From Plut-88900 sp963668115 (GTDB lineage: Bacteria; Chloroflexota; Dehalococcoidia; Plut-88900): a stretch of 64,000 nucleotides of DNA. The stretch covers positions 992,001 through 1,056,000 of the forward strand of contig OY764147.1 of the NCBI GenBank assembly GCA_963668115.1, given 5' to 3'. Each line of letters starts with the position of its first letter. Position 1 is the first letter of the stretch. Under the pieces are notes generated by a model that was given only the letters and a program-made list of their open reading frames with translations, did no database searches and was not told the DNA's origin. This document shows positions 42,456-51,305 of this stretch, one piece after another. The translations under genes were made by a program, and so were the position numbers.

Positions 42456-42842
42456 TTAAGGGTGGGCTAGGGTTTGGGCGTCGTGGATGAAGTCGGCGGT
42501 TTCGCGGATGAGGCGGCTGATGGCCTCGATGGGTTTGCAGAGGCCGGTGTAGAAGCAGTCGCCGTGGAGTGCGGACTGTCGGGTGAAGTAGCGGTCCTGG
42601 ATGGTGCGCAGACGGGGGTCGTCCTGGGCAAGTTTGAGGAGGGCGCGGGTGGTGTTGGGGGACTTGGGGGACAGCTGGCCGGTACGGGCCAGGACCAAGG
42701 CGTCTACGGCGTGTTTGGCGGCGCACCAGGCTTTTTCAGCGGCGTCTCGGGTGTCTCCGGATGCAAGCTGCCGGAGGGCGGCGTTGTGCATGTGTCGGGC
42801 GTCGGCGAAGATGGCTGGGGCGTCGGGTGTGGTGGTGGTCAT
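42456..42842 (-). CDS. HEPN-like small protein
   Basis: 128 aa, all-helical. DTRDAAEKAWCAAKHAVDALVLAR and the spacing of helices resemble HEPN/PaREP1-type proteins, and the HEPN RNase signature Rx4H is present as RQSALH. HEPN proteins are often ribonuclease toxins paired with MNT nucleotidyltransferase antitoxins. No MNT gene lies next to it, and it is embedded in palindromic repeats, so it may be solitary. The family is a reading from pattern, not proven. Confidence 0.55.
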   Translation of the reverse strand: MTTTTPDAPAIFADARHMHNAALRQLASGDTRDAAEKAWCAAKHAVDALVLARTGQLSPKSPNTTRALLKLAQDDPRLRTIQDRYFTRQSALHGDCFYTGLCKPIEAISRLIRETADFIHDAQTLAHP

Positions 42843-43041
42843 GGTTGGGGGATTATAGCACGGGGGGTCGCCCCTCGCCCCTCGGGATGGATTCCCGACT
42901 ACTCGGGAATGACGGATAGGGGAGGGGATGACGGAGGGGGATGGGAGGGGTGAGTGGCGAAGTGGGAGGTGGGTGTTTCGGGGGGATGGATTCCCACCTC
43001 CGTGGGAATGACAGAAAGAAGGGGGTGGGGGGTGAATGCTC
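42843..43041. repeat. Palindromic repeats flanking the HEPN gene
   Basis: Core ATTCCCGACTACTCGGGAAT at 42891-42910 and the variant ATTCCCACCTCCGTGGGAAT at 42991-43010, in which changed bases are matched on both arms. Otherwise G-rich filler. Confidence 0.6.
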
Positions 43042-43359
43042 TTAGAGCAGCGTGACTACCGTGATGATGATGCCACTCTGGGCTATGAGGGCGGCGAACA
43101 TCCACTTCAACAGGCCGGACTGGACATTGGCAATCTTCACTTCGAGGTCGGCCTGGACGGTTGCGAGTTTTGCTTCGAGGTCAGCACGGACGCGTTCTAC
43201 ATCGACTTGGACGGCTGCGATATCGGCTTTGGTGGCGAGGTTGCCGTTGAGGAGTTGTACCTGCTCGTTGGCGAGGGCCTCGGCCTGGCGCTCGGTGAAG
43301 CCGCTGGCGGTGAGGTTTCTGACGAATCGGAGGGTGTCGAAGACGATGGCTTCGTTCAT
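43042..43359 (-). CDS. DUF1640-like coiled-coil membrane protein
   Basis: 105 aa. An N-terminal helical part (FDTLRFVRNLTASGFTERQA) leads into a coiled coil with repeats (VDVERVRADLEAKLATVQAD, then LEVKIANVQSG), and a C-terminal transmembrane helix closes the protein (LLKWMFAALIAQSGIIITVVTLL). This matches the DUF1640/CCDC90-type small proteins common near mobile and repeat DNA. Function is unknown. Confidence 0.7.
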   Translation of the reverse strand: MNEAIVFDTLRFVRNLTASGFTERQAEALANEQVQLLNGNLATKADIAAVQVDVERVRADLEAKLATVQADLEVKIANVQSGLLKWMFAALIAQSGIIITVVTLL

Positions 43360-43554
43360 GGGAGGGTCAGGATATCACGCGGGGAGAAGGTGGGCAAACG
43401 CAGGGCCGGATTTCTCGGGGGGACACCACACCCCGACCCGCGGGATGGATTCCCGACTACTCGGGAATGACGGAGTAAAGTGGGGGAATGACGGGTTAAA
43501 GGGGGCGGGGGTGGGAGAGTCTTCGTCGTCGGACGTCGTCCCACGGGTCATCAG
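43360..43554. repeat. Palindromic repeat, no gene
   Basis: Core ATTCCCGACTACTCGGGAAT at 43449-43468, followed by a partial copy (GGGGAATGACGGGTTAAAG). Nothing else is seen. Confidence 0.55.
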
Positions 43555-44877
43555 CTAGCCGGCGTTTTCTTCCAATACGAGCTTGGCGATGCGCTGACCG
43601 AGGCGGATGGAGTAGTTGGTGCCGCGGTCTTCGGGGTAGATCTGGGTGGTGTTGGCGAGGTAGAGGGCGTCGATGGGGGTGCGGTGGGCGGGGATTTTCT
43701 CGCCGTAGTTGGTGGTGACTATGGGCTGGGCTGCCTCTTCGCGGTGATAGTAGTACTCCTCGATCCAGGACTCTTCGAAGTCGGGGTTGAGGCGTTTCAG
43801 GTGGGGGAGGTATTCGGCCATGAGCTCTTCCCGGCTCATGGAGTACATGGGGCTTTCCTTGCCGAGGTAGTTGCTGAGATAGACGAGGTGCTTGCCGCCG
43901 TAGTGGGACTTGTCGATGAAGTTGGTGTGCTCGATTACGGCCAGGAAGGGGGTCTTGTAGCCGCTAATGTTCATCCAGTAGATGTGGGACAGGGGCTTTT
44001 TGAGCACCATGACGACCAGTATGGCTGCGTGGTACTTGATTCTCTCCAGGGTTTCCCTGTAATCGTCCGGGAGTTCGGGGACGAGCCTGGGGAAGATGTA
44101 GGACGGCGTTGTCGAGATTATCAGGTCGAAGTTCTCGGTGGCTGCCTCTCCATTCGATCCCTTAATCTCCAGGCCGGTGGCGCGGTTGTTTTCGACGATG
44201 ACTCGGGTGACGGGGGTGGAGAGGTGGACTTCGCCGCCCATCGCCTCGATACGGTCCGTGAGAACCTCGAAGACCTCACCGAAGCTGCCCATGGGATAGC
44301 CTAGCTTTTCCTTTTGGAGGCTCTTGTCTCGGGAGGCGACGCGGAGGTAGATCTTTCCCCAGAGCCAGGCCATGCTTATTTCGTCGGCGCTGGCCCCGAA
44401 CTTGCCCCTGAGGAGGGGGCCCCAGACGACGTCGTAGGCTTGACGACCGGCCCACTTGATGATCCACTCCCTGGCCGTGACGTTTTCGAATTTCTTCCAG
44501 TTGCTTGTCTTCTGGAGGTAAAGGGTCACGAGGCCCAGGCGGATACGGTTGACGAGGGTCAGGGGTTTGAACTTGAGCAGGTCTAAGGGAGTTACGAAGT
44601 TGTAGATCTTGCCATCGTGGTAGAACCCGACTTTCGATTCTATCCAGGCCAGTTTTTCCCCGAGACCGAGTTCGTGGATGAGGTCCACCATGTAGGTGTC
44701 GCTTTTGAACAGGTGGTGGTAGCCGCGTTCCAGTCGACCCCCGCCCACGTCAAAAGTGGAAGCCTGCCCCCCGACGAAGGGCGCGGCCTCGTAGACCTTC
44801 ACGGAATGGCCCTTCTTCAGCAGCTCATAAGCTGCGGCCAGGCCAGCGGCCCCGGCTCCGATGACTCCTATCTTCAA
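43555..44877 (-). CDS. NAD(P)/FAD-dependent oxidoreductase (amine oxidase/desaturase-like)
   Basis: 440 aa. IGVIGAGAAGLAAAYELLKKGHSV is the FAD-binding dinucleotide motif, followed by EAAPFVGGQASTF, the second conserved block. The family includes phytoene desaturase-like and protoporphyrinogen-oxidase-like proteins. The ATG overlaps the stop of the flippase-like gene upstream by 4 nt, tying it to the membrane-glycan operon. A role in reducing or oxidising a polyprenyl carrier is an inference from context only. Confidence 0.8.
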   Translation of the reverse strand: MKIGVIGAGAAGLAAAYELLKKGHSVKVYEAAPFVGGQASTFDVGGGRLERGYHHLFKSDTYMVDLIHELGLGEKLAWIESKVGFYHDGKIYNFVTPLDLLKFKPLTLVNRIRLGLVTLYLQKTSNWKKFENVTAREWIIKWAGRQAYDVVWGPLLRGKFGASADEISMAWLWGKIYLRVASRDKSLQKEKLGYPMGSFGEVFEVLTDRIEAMGGEVHLSTPVTRVIVENNRATGLEIKGSNGEAATENFDLIISTTPSYIFPRLVPELPDDYRETLERIKYHAAILVVMVLKKPLSHIYWMNISGYKTPFLAVIEHTNFIDKSHYGGKHLVYLSNYLGKESPMYSMSREELMAEYLPHLKRLNPDFEESWIEEYYYHREEAAQPIVTTNYGEKIPAHRTPIDALYLANTTQIYPEDRGTNYSIRLGQRIAKLVLEENAG

Positions 44878-45944
44878 TCCCTACGGTCTCCTTCCAGGGG
44901 TATGCTTCCGCCACCCACCGCCCCGGCGGCCGGCGTTCCGCCCCGCACCAGTTCCCTGAGCGAACGGTGCTCAAGCCACAGGTACATTATCCCGGCAATG
45001 ACGACTGGCAGCCAAAGGACGACGTGAAGGGTGGCTGCGTAGGCTACCGTGGTCTCGGGAGTGTAGCCGAAGGCGACGAGGGTGATCTTTATGGCCCATT
45101 CGAAGGTGCCGACGTTGCCGGGGGCGGCCGGCAATGCGCCCACCAGGTTTGAAGTAGCGGTCACGACCATAGCCATGGCAAAGGAGACGTCGAATTGGTC
45201 GAAGGACAGGGTGATCAGGTAGTACATCAGGCACTCCATGATCCAGACGGGGAGTGAGAGGATGAATATGACGAACAGTTTCTTAGCGCTGCCCAGGGAC
45301 CCGAGCCCTTCGACGAAGGTCTCGGCGAGGCTTTTGATTACGCCTTTGAACCGGCCAGGTACGAAGACAAGCAGCGTCCTTACGGCGAAGGAAGTGAGGC
45401 CGGGCCTGACGGCAAGGGCCACGAAAACAACAATAGCGCCAAGAAAGACCGCGAATACGACGGCGCTGCCGGCCACCCGACTCCACAATACTTCTCCGGC
45501 TTCGTTCTCGAGGATCTTATCCAAGGGGAGGAAGGGCCAGATGACGAGAAGGAAGAATATGAGGGTGAGGCCGTCGAAGACGCGGTCTACGCCCACGGTG
45601 CCGAGGGCGGAGGTGGCACTGATGCGCTCGCGGGTGGAAAGGTAATAGGAGCGGACCACCTCGCCGAGCCGCACGGGGAGGATGTTGTTGGCCATGTAAC
45701 CGACGATGGTAACGGGGTAGAGCCTGCCAACCGACACTTCGGTCAGGTGCTTCATCAGGTACTGCCAACGAATGGTCCTGAACCACAGTGAACCGAAGTA
45801 CACCGCAATGGCGGGAACGACGTAGAGGTAGTTTGCACCGCGGAGCGCGTCCCACGTCTCGGAATAGTCGATACGGTAGAGGAAAAGGGTGAGAAAAAGG
45901 GCGCTGACGGCCAGGCCAAGCCAGAGCTTTTTAGACTTTAGCAA
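44874..45944 (-). CDS. Lysylphosphatidylglycerol synthase-TM/flippase-like membrane protein (UPF0104)
   Basis: 356 aa with about 8 transmembrane helices. IRWQYLMKHL, NNILPVRLGEVVRSYYLS and GTVGVDRVFDGLTL are the conserved blocks of the LPG_synthase_TM/AglD-associated family, members of which act as or with lipid-linked sugar flippases. The C-terminal LVGALPAAPGNVGTFEWA is also typical. It overlaps the downstream FAD gene by 4 nt and follows the two giant glycosyltransferase-like genes by 139 nt. Confidence 0.8.
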   Translation of the reverse strand: MLKSKKLWLGLAVSALFLTLFLYRIDYSETWDALRGANYLYVVPAIAVYFGSLWFRTIRWQYLMKHLTEVSVGRLYPVTIVGYMANNILPVRLGEVVRSYYLSTRERISATSALGTVGVDRVFDGLTLIFFLLVIWPFLPLDKILENEAGEVLWSRVAGSAVVFAVFLGAIVVFVALAVRPGLTSFAVRTLLVFVPGRFKGVIKSLAETFVEGLGSLGSAKKLFVIFILSLPVWIMECLMYYLITLSFDQFDVSFAMAMVVTATSNLVGALPAAPGNVGTFEWAIKITLVAFGYTPETTVAYAATLHVVLWLPVVIAGIMYLWLEHRSLRELVRGGTPAAGAVGGGSIPLEGDRRD

Positions 45945-45986
45945 TGACCGGAATGCCTTGGGTTGGAAGTGGTTTCATTTTGAGTC

Positions 45987-46006
45987 GGCGGGGCGTAGCG
46001 CCCGCC
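45987..46006. terminator. Short GC hairpin between Agl23-like and flippase-like genes
   Basis: GGCGGG (45987-45992) pairs with CCCGCC (46001-46006), extended by GC inside. No T run follows, so it may be an RNA-processing or attenuating hairpin. Confidence 0.35.
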
Positions 46007-46083
46007 AGTATGAGCGGATTTAGTGATGATCGCTTACCAATTATAGGAATGGGACTAGATTGGGGCAAATCGGAGGGCGGGAG

Positions 46084-48816
46084 TCATTGCTCATCTTCAG
46101 ATACGGATGGCTCGGAGCCAAGTCGGAAGAAGACAATTGCATCCTCCGAGCCTACCCGTTTGTCGTCGGCCAATTCCCTGTTAAAGAAGTAGGCCCACCA
46201 CTGTTGCCATGATCCACTGTCGCCCAAGGCGCCAATGAACATGTCCAGGGGGAGAGGGCTGGACCCACTCTTGTAGGTAGCGAACTCGGGGAACCACGCC
46301 CGATGCCCTATACGCTCACCCTCATCGTATGCCACGAGGTATTCGGCGGAGGCTGCTTCGTTCCTGTAGTGCATGACAATTACTTCGGCGCCGGGAGGTT
46401 CACTAAGAGCGGAACAGGTTGCATCGGAGGTTTCGGCGTCGTAGCAGGGCCACTGCACGTTCTTGTAGTCTCGGAGATACCAACGCCACGGGTAGCCGAA
46501 TCCGCTGGTCCTGTCGATGATGATGGGCAGATCGAACCCCTGGCCCGTTTCCCTGGCCCGTTCTTCGATGTTGGACATTGTGCGGGTTATGTCGGGGGTG
46601 GTCTGGGTGTATACAAGCATCTCGATGGGGTAGTCGCCGGTACCGGGCCTGCCGAGACCGTAGGTTGCATCCAGGGCGACGCGGGTCGAATGGAAGCCCA
46701 CAAGGGAGAGGAGCAACACGCCTACCAGTGCAGCAGCCCAGCGTAGGTTGAGGGGCGCCCGCCAGTCGACATGCTCTATCGCCCGCCCCAAGAACCTTGC
46801 GGCCAGCAGGATTATGGGCAGTGCGGTGTGGACCATGAGCCAGGGCATCTTCTCGCCGGCGGAAGAATAGAGAACGAGGGTTGCTGCGAGCCAGTAAATC
46901 AGGAATGCGTCAAATCGGTTCTCTCGGGTGAGGGACTTGTAGGTGATGACCAGCAGGGCAGCGAAAAGAACTACGGCGTTCAACGGTTCTCGGCCCGGGT
47001 CGTAGCTTTCCAGAGTCGCACCGGTTGCCTCAATTATTCTCGGGATTTCCCAATTGATGACCAGCAGGAGGAGGACGGCCAGATTGGCAACCAGGAGCCT
47101 GCTTCGAAGGAAGGACTTGTCGAAGGCGAACCAGTGGGTGAACAGGGCAAAGGCGGCCCCGAAGAGCAAGATGGTACCGATGGTGAGTCGGGGGGCGGGG
47201 CCCGGGGGCATCCAGTAGCTGTACAGTACCAGCGCAACGGCTATCCCCCAGAACAGCCCTTGGTAAACAAGCAGGCTTGGCTTCCACGTGGCCTTTTTCT
47301 TCAAGACTAGCCATGCTGCGCCAACCAGGACGAGGGCCAGGGCGAGGAACTCGTAGGCCGTGGTCATTATCAGGTAGTAGTACCAGGGTTGAGCCCCGCG
47401 CCTGACCTCCTGCTGGGCAACCCAGTACCCGAGGGACTGCCACAGCCCGCTCCCCAGGCCCTGGGCCGTGTTGGTGAAGAAGGTCGTGAACAATAGCAGG
47501 AAAATCGACCAGAAGATTGCGCTGGCAATCAGGAATTTCTTGCGGTCCCATTTGATACCCAAATAGAAGCTGGCGGCAAAGAGGTAGATGGTTATGCCGA
47601 GGGCTATCGCAAGGCTGACGTTGCCTGCTGGCGCGCCGTCGGGGATGCCGGGGACGTGGTGCTCGCCGGCGCCCCCGAAGCCGTTGGGGTTGGCGAGGGT
47701 GAGGCTGAGGGGTTCCTGGAAAACGGCCAGGGCGGCACCCATCAGGGGCAGGGGCAGGAGGACCAGCAGGGGCCAAGGGGAACGGTGCAGGTGCTTGAGC
47801 AGGGGGAGTCGGCTGGTAAATTTCTGGTATTCCAGGCGCGAGTGGAGTCGGGACCTGCGCAGCATCGTTAGCCAAGGCAGGATGCCCACATAAAGCCCTA
47901 TAGCCACTCCCAACGAGACGAGGCTGAAGGTGAGGTTGACCCTGCCGAAGACATCGTATATGTCAAGGGACCAAAAGATAGCCGAGACGATCCATGCCAA
48001 AACCAGGGTGAAGACGAGGGGGTAGGGTGCAATGCGGGGCCAGAGCCGATTCGCTGCGGCTTTCATCCCGTCGGCGAAATGCAGGAGCGCCCGAGGGACG
48101 TATGCCTTGTGGCTATCACTGGGGGATTGCTCCTCGGGGTTGGGATGCTCTGTCAATCCCTTAAGCCAGAACAGTAAGAAGAAGCCGGCCAAGATGACCA
48201 TCAATATGAAGGTATTCTCTTTTGTGGCAAAGGCAAGGCTCAGGACCGCGGCGGCTGCGTACAGGTACCGCGCTTTGCGGCCAGTCGAGAATTTCCACAA
48301 GAGAATGATCAAAAGCAGGGTCCAGAGGGCCATGTAGGCGTCGTTGCGGGCGAATCGGGTGAAGTAAAGGATGGTCGGGGAGAGGAGGAGCATGAGGCTA
48401 GCGAGCATGCAGGTCCAACGGCCCAAGTAGTTCCTCAGAAAGAAGGGAAGCCCGACTACCACCACTCCCGAGATTGCGGCCAGTCCTCGGGCAGTTACCT
48501 CGCTTTCGCCGAAGACGTTGAAGAGCAGGTTGATGCCGAAGAACTGGAAGGGCCCGTGGGTCAGGGGGTTGTGCTCGTACGCCCCAAGGAAGTCCAGCGC
48601 GAAGAAGGCATGGATGCTCTCATCGTGGTGCATGGCCCGGGTGCCGAGGTCCCAGAACCGGGTGAGGGCGGCCAGTGCGACCAAGATTACGTAAACCGAG
48701 ATTTCCCAGCCTGGCACTCCATCCAGCCAACCTAGCAGGCGGGGATTGAGTCGTGCCGGCAACGCCGCGGGAGAACTGGTGGCGGTGGGCGGGGTGGGGT
48801 GGGCGGGGGTGGTCAA
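46084..48816 (-). CDS. TIGR03663/Agl23-type polytopic glycosyltransferase-like protein
   Basis: 910 aa with many transmembrane helices. The GT-C-type acidic motif is in MHHDESIHAFFALDF near residue 63, with LTHGPFQFF next to it. YFTRFARNDAYMALW follows, and the long soluble C-terminal part carries Trp/Tyr-rich segments (GYPWRWYLRDYKNVQWP). This pattern matches the proteins named flippase-activity-associated Agl23 in archaea and Chloroflexi. It should move a sugar from a lipid carrier. Its start overlaps the upstream YYY-type gene by 4 nt, a pairing known for TIGR03662/03663. Confidence 0.8.
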   Translation of the reverse strand: MTTPAHPTPPTATSSPAALPARLNPRLLGWLDGVPGWEISVYVILVALAALTRFWDLGTRAMHHDESIHAFFALDFLGAYEHNPLTHGPFQFFGINLLFNVFGESEVTARGLAAISGVVVVGLPFFLRNYLGRWTCMLASLMLLLSPTILYFTRFARNDAYMALWTLLLIILLWKFSTGRKARYLYAAAAVLSLAFATKENTFILMVILAGFFLLFWLKGLTEHPNPEEQSPSDSHKAYVPRALLHFADGMKAAANRLWPRIAPYPLVFTLVLAWIVSAIFWSLDIYDVFGRVNLTFSLVSLGVAIGLYVGILPWLTMLRRSRLHSRLEYQKFTSRLPLLKHLHRSPWPLLVLLPLPLMGAALAVFQEPLSLTLANPNGFGGAGEHHVPGIPDGAPAGNVSLAIALGITIYLFAASFYLGIKWDRKKFLIASAIFWSIFLLLFTTFFTNTAQGLGSGLWQSLGYWVAQQEVRRGAQPWYYYLIMTTAYEFLALALVLVGAAWLVLKKKATWKPSLLVYQGLFWGIAVALVLYSYWMPPGPAPRLTIGTILLFGAAFALFTHWFAFDKSFLRSRLLVANLAVLLLLVINWEIPRIIEATGATLESYDPGREPLNAVVLFAALLVITYKSLTRENRFDAFLIYWLAATLVLYSSAGEKMPWLMVHTALPIILLAARFLGRAIEHVDWRAPLNLRWAAALVGVLLLSLVGFHSTRVALDATYGLGRPGTGDYPIEMLVYTQTTPDITRTMSNIEERARETGQGFDLPIIIDRTSGFGYPWRWYLRDYKNVQWPCYDAETSDATCSALSEPPGAEVIVMHYRNEAASAEYLVAYDEGERIGHRAWFPEFATYKSGSSPLPLDMFIGALGDSGSWQQWWAYFFNRELADDKRVGSEDAIVFFRLGSEPSVSEDEQ

Positions 48817-51191
48817 TTCTGTCTCACCTTGTATATGGCAACGTCCCCGGCCTCGAAGACCCGGTCCATAAAGATGTCGAAGGTTGCCGTATCCGGGACA
48901 CCGTATAGGTCTCTTTCCAGCCTGCCGACGTACACGTACTCAATGGCGTATTTTTCCAGAAGGTCTCTGACGGCTATGGGGTCGGTCTCCGTGTAGATGG
49001 TCCTAATATCGTCGGCTCTTTGCCGGAATCCGACCCTGTTGCCTCGCCACTGCTCCTCGTGGCCCGCCCAGCCGAGAACCGTGGGGACGCCGGTGCGGCC
49101 CGAGATACGGGCGTAGTCGATATTGTAGCTGCCTCCGGGTATGCCCCTGTCATCAACGGCGACTGCCTCTACCAGGACGGAGTTGGGGCCCGCGTCACGG
49201 GAGATGAATTCGAGGGCGCGGCGCTCGGATGAGTCAGGGGGGCCAACGAAAGCCAGCCCATTTAGGGTCGGGGAGTCGGGCCAGGAACCGGCTTTGTTGT
49301 CTATGGCGCCAAAGGAATACATGGATGAAGCAACGATTAGCAATCCTACCAGCCCCACGGCTGTCGCGCCTGCGGCACGGGCCACGGGTGTGGACCAGTT
49401 CCAGTTGGCAAACAGGTAGTAGACAGCGAAGGCGGAGGCCACGGCAAGGAGTATCCAAGCCTGGTAGTAGAACTTGAAGACGGTGTTCATCCTGTTGCCG
49501 AAAACGTCGACGATGCGGAAGAGCTCGGGACCAAGGGTGACGAATAGTCCAGCGAAGACGAGCAGGGTGGCGAAGGCCACGGGGGCCGATACGGAGGAGA
49601 ACGCTCCGAGCCTGAGCGTCAGCCACAGGGCCAGCCCTATCAGGGCCATAAGCGGCAGAGTCCACAGGAAGCGCCACCCGATCTCGGCCAGGCTTTCCAC
49701 AACTTCCCCCTGGACCGCGCCGGCCAGCATTACGATGACAGCCCACACCACGATTGGTGTGACCATAATCATCGCAACCCGCCACCACTCACCGCCCATA
49801 CTGTCTGAACGACGGTGGCGGAAGACGAGGGTGAGCAGGAAGGGTATGGTCACAAGAAGGAAGAGGCCCAACACGAGGAAATAGTCGATGTATCGCGTGT
49901 GGACACCTTCGACGGGAAGGATCCAGGGGAAGAGGGGGGAGGGGCGGTCGCCGAGGTAGAAGGGGAGATAGAGGACGACTGAGGCCGCTATCAGAGCGCC
50001 CGCGAAGATAGCCCAGTCCCTGGTCTGCTCCCGACCCCAGCTTTCCACCGACCTCCGGCTTGCAATGAATGTCGTCCCCAGGAAAAGCCCCAGGCCCAGT
50101 GGCAGGTCCCAGCTGTTCAGGAATGCCAGCCCACCTAGGGAGAGGGCAATGACAAGAAATGCGACCTTATTTTCCCTTATCCACTGCGGGCCGAAGAACT
50201 TGCCGGATGCCAGGGCGGTGAGTCCCAGGACAAGGGGCAATATGACGAAGGGCAAAGACATGACGTGGGGATGCAAGTCGCCGAGTATGAAGCTGAAACT
50301 GGGGAACTCCGTGATGGCGGGGAAGGAGTCGGCGGCGTCAATGACGCGGGTGCTGCGCCACCACCACCAGAACTCGGTGGGAAAAAAAGAGGAAGACTCG
50401 GGTACAGTCGTGGCGCCCTCCACCCCCACCCACCCCCACGACCCCTCCCCACCCATGCCCAAGGACCGCACCGACTCCGCCACGCCCTGTAAATTGCCGA
50501 CCCAGACCATCAGGAGGCCGCCTAGCAGCCCGAAGCCGACCGGCAGAATATCTCTGCGTCCGCGCTCTTTCCGGTGCATGGCTACCATCTCGGAGACGAG
50601 GCCAAAAGTGCCTGTGAAGGCTAACGAGAATAGCAGCGCTATTGCGAGGTTGTAGGCAACTGCCGGCTCCACGCCCGAGACCTTAGCCAGTACGCCGTGC
50701 ATCACGTAGCCGAAATAGTAGTAGCTCACCGAGTGACCGCTGAGCCACGGGTCCTGGGGGGGCATGGATTCTGCTCTTACTATCGAGTTGAGCAGGGCGA
50801 AGTCCATCGGCTGCTCGGTGTGGGAGATGGAGGGGTTGTGGGCACGGACGAACGCCCACCCGACGAGGGACCCCAGAAACAGCACGTCCACTACAACTAT
50901 CGTCCACCTCTGGGACTTGAGGTATTCCAAGAACTCGGGGAGTCGGCCCCTGACCACCAAAAGACAAGCCGCCAGCAGAATGACCGCAATCAACAACACC
51001 ACAGCTCGGTTTAGCGGCACGAGGCCCGTCAGCCCCACACCCCACACCAGGAAACTGAACAGCAGAATTCCCAGGGGCTTTGAAAAGGCGTATCCGCCGT
51101 AGGGCAGCCGGGAGAAGAGGACAAAGGTGGCCGGCAGGGCGATGAGGCCCAGGGCCTCGACGGTGAGGGCCCAGGCGATGAAGTCGATCAT
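48813..51191 (-). CDS. DUF2298/Chlor_Arch_YYY (TIGR03662)-type membrane protein
   Basis: About 792 aa from the ATG at 51191; upstream extension overlaps a palindrome and was rejected. At least 14 hydrophobic helices. Characteristic blocks are SYYYFGYVMHGVLAKVSG, the EFPSFSFILGDLHPHVMSLP segment, and FKFYYQAWILLAVASAFAVYYL, with a C-terminal extracytoplasmic domain. The family is typical of Chloroflexi and archaea and supports that affiliation. It probably acts with the Agl23-type partner in lipid-linked glycan synthesis or protein glycosylation. Confidence 0.8.
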   Translation of the reverse strand: MIDFIAWALTVEALGLIALPATFVLFSRLPYGGYAFSKPLGILLFSFLVWGVGLTGLVPLNRAVVLLIAVILLAACLLVVRGRLPEFLEYLKSQRWTIVVVDVLFLGSLVGWAFVRAHNPSISHTEQPMDFALLNSIVRAESMPPQDPWLSGHSVSYYYFGYVMHGVLAKVSGVEPAVAYNLAIALLFSLAFTGTFGLVSEMVAMHRKERGRRDILPVGFGLLGGLLMVWVGNLQGVAESVRSLGMGGEGSWGWVGVEGATTVPESSSFFPTEFWWWWRSTRVIDAADSFPAITEFPSFSFILGDLHPHVMSLPFVILPLVLGLTALASGKFFGPQWIRENKVAFLVIALSLGGLAFLNSWDLPLGLGLFLGTTFIASRRSVESWGREQTRDWAIFAGALIAASVVLYLPFYLGDRPSPLFPWILPVEGVHTRYIDYFLVLGLFLLVTIPFLLTLVFRHRRSDSMGGEWWRVAMIMVTPIVVWAVIVMLAGAVQGEVVESLAEIGWRFLWTLPLMALIGLALWLTLRLGAFSSVSAPVAFATLLVFAGLFVTLGPELFRIVDVFGNRMNTVFKFYYQAWILLAVASAFAVYYLFANWNWSTPVARAAGATAVGLVGLLIVASSMYSFGAIDNKAGSWPDSPTLNGLAFVGPPDSSERRALEFISRDAGPNSVLVEAVAVDDRGIPGGSYNIDYARISGRTGVPTVLGWAGHEEQWRGNRVGFRQRADDIRTIYTETDPIAVRDLLEKYAIEYVYVGRLERDLYGVPDTATFDIFMDRVFEAGDVAIYKVRQN

Positions 51192-51240
51192 GTCGGGGTG
51201 ACCGGAATCATAATTTCCGACCCATAATAGCGAATAAACC

Positions 51241-51267
51241 GATGCGTCCGCCTGAGGCGGACGCATC
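51241..51267 (-). terminator. Strong hairpin after ftsY
   Basis: GATGCGTCCGCC, loop TGA, GGCGGACGCATC: a perfect 12-bp stem. On the minus strand it stands 39 nt after the ftsY stop and is followed by GGTTTATT, so termination of ftsY is likely. Confidence 0.7.
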
Positions 51268-51305
51268 GGACAGGTTCATCCCGGTGTCGGGGGTGGAGAC
51301 AAAGC

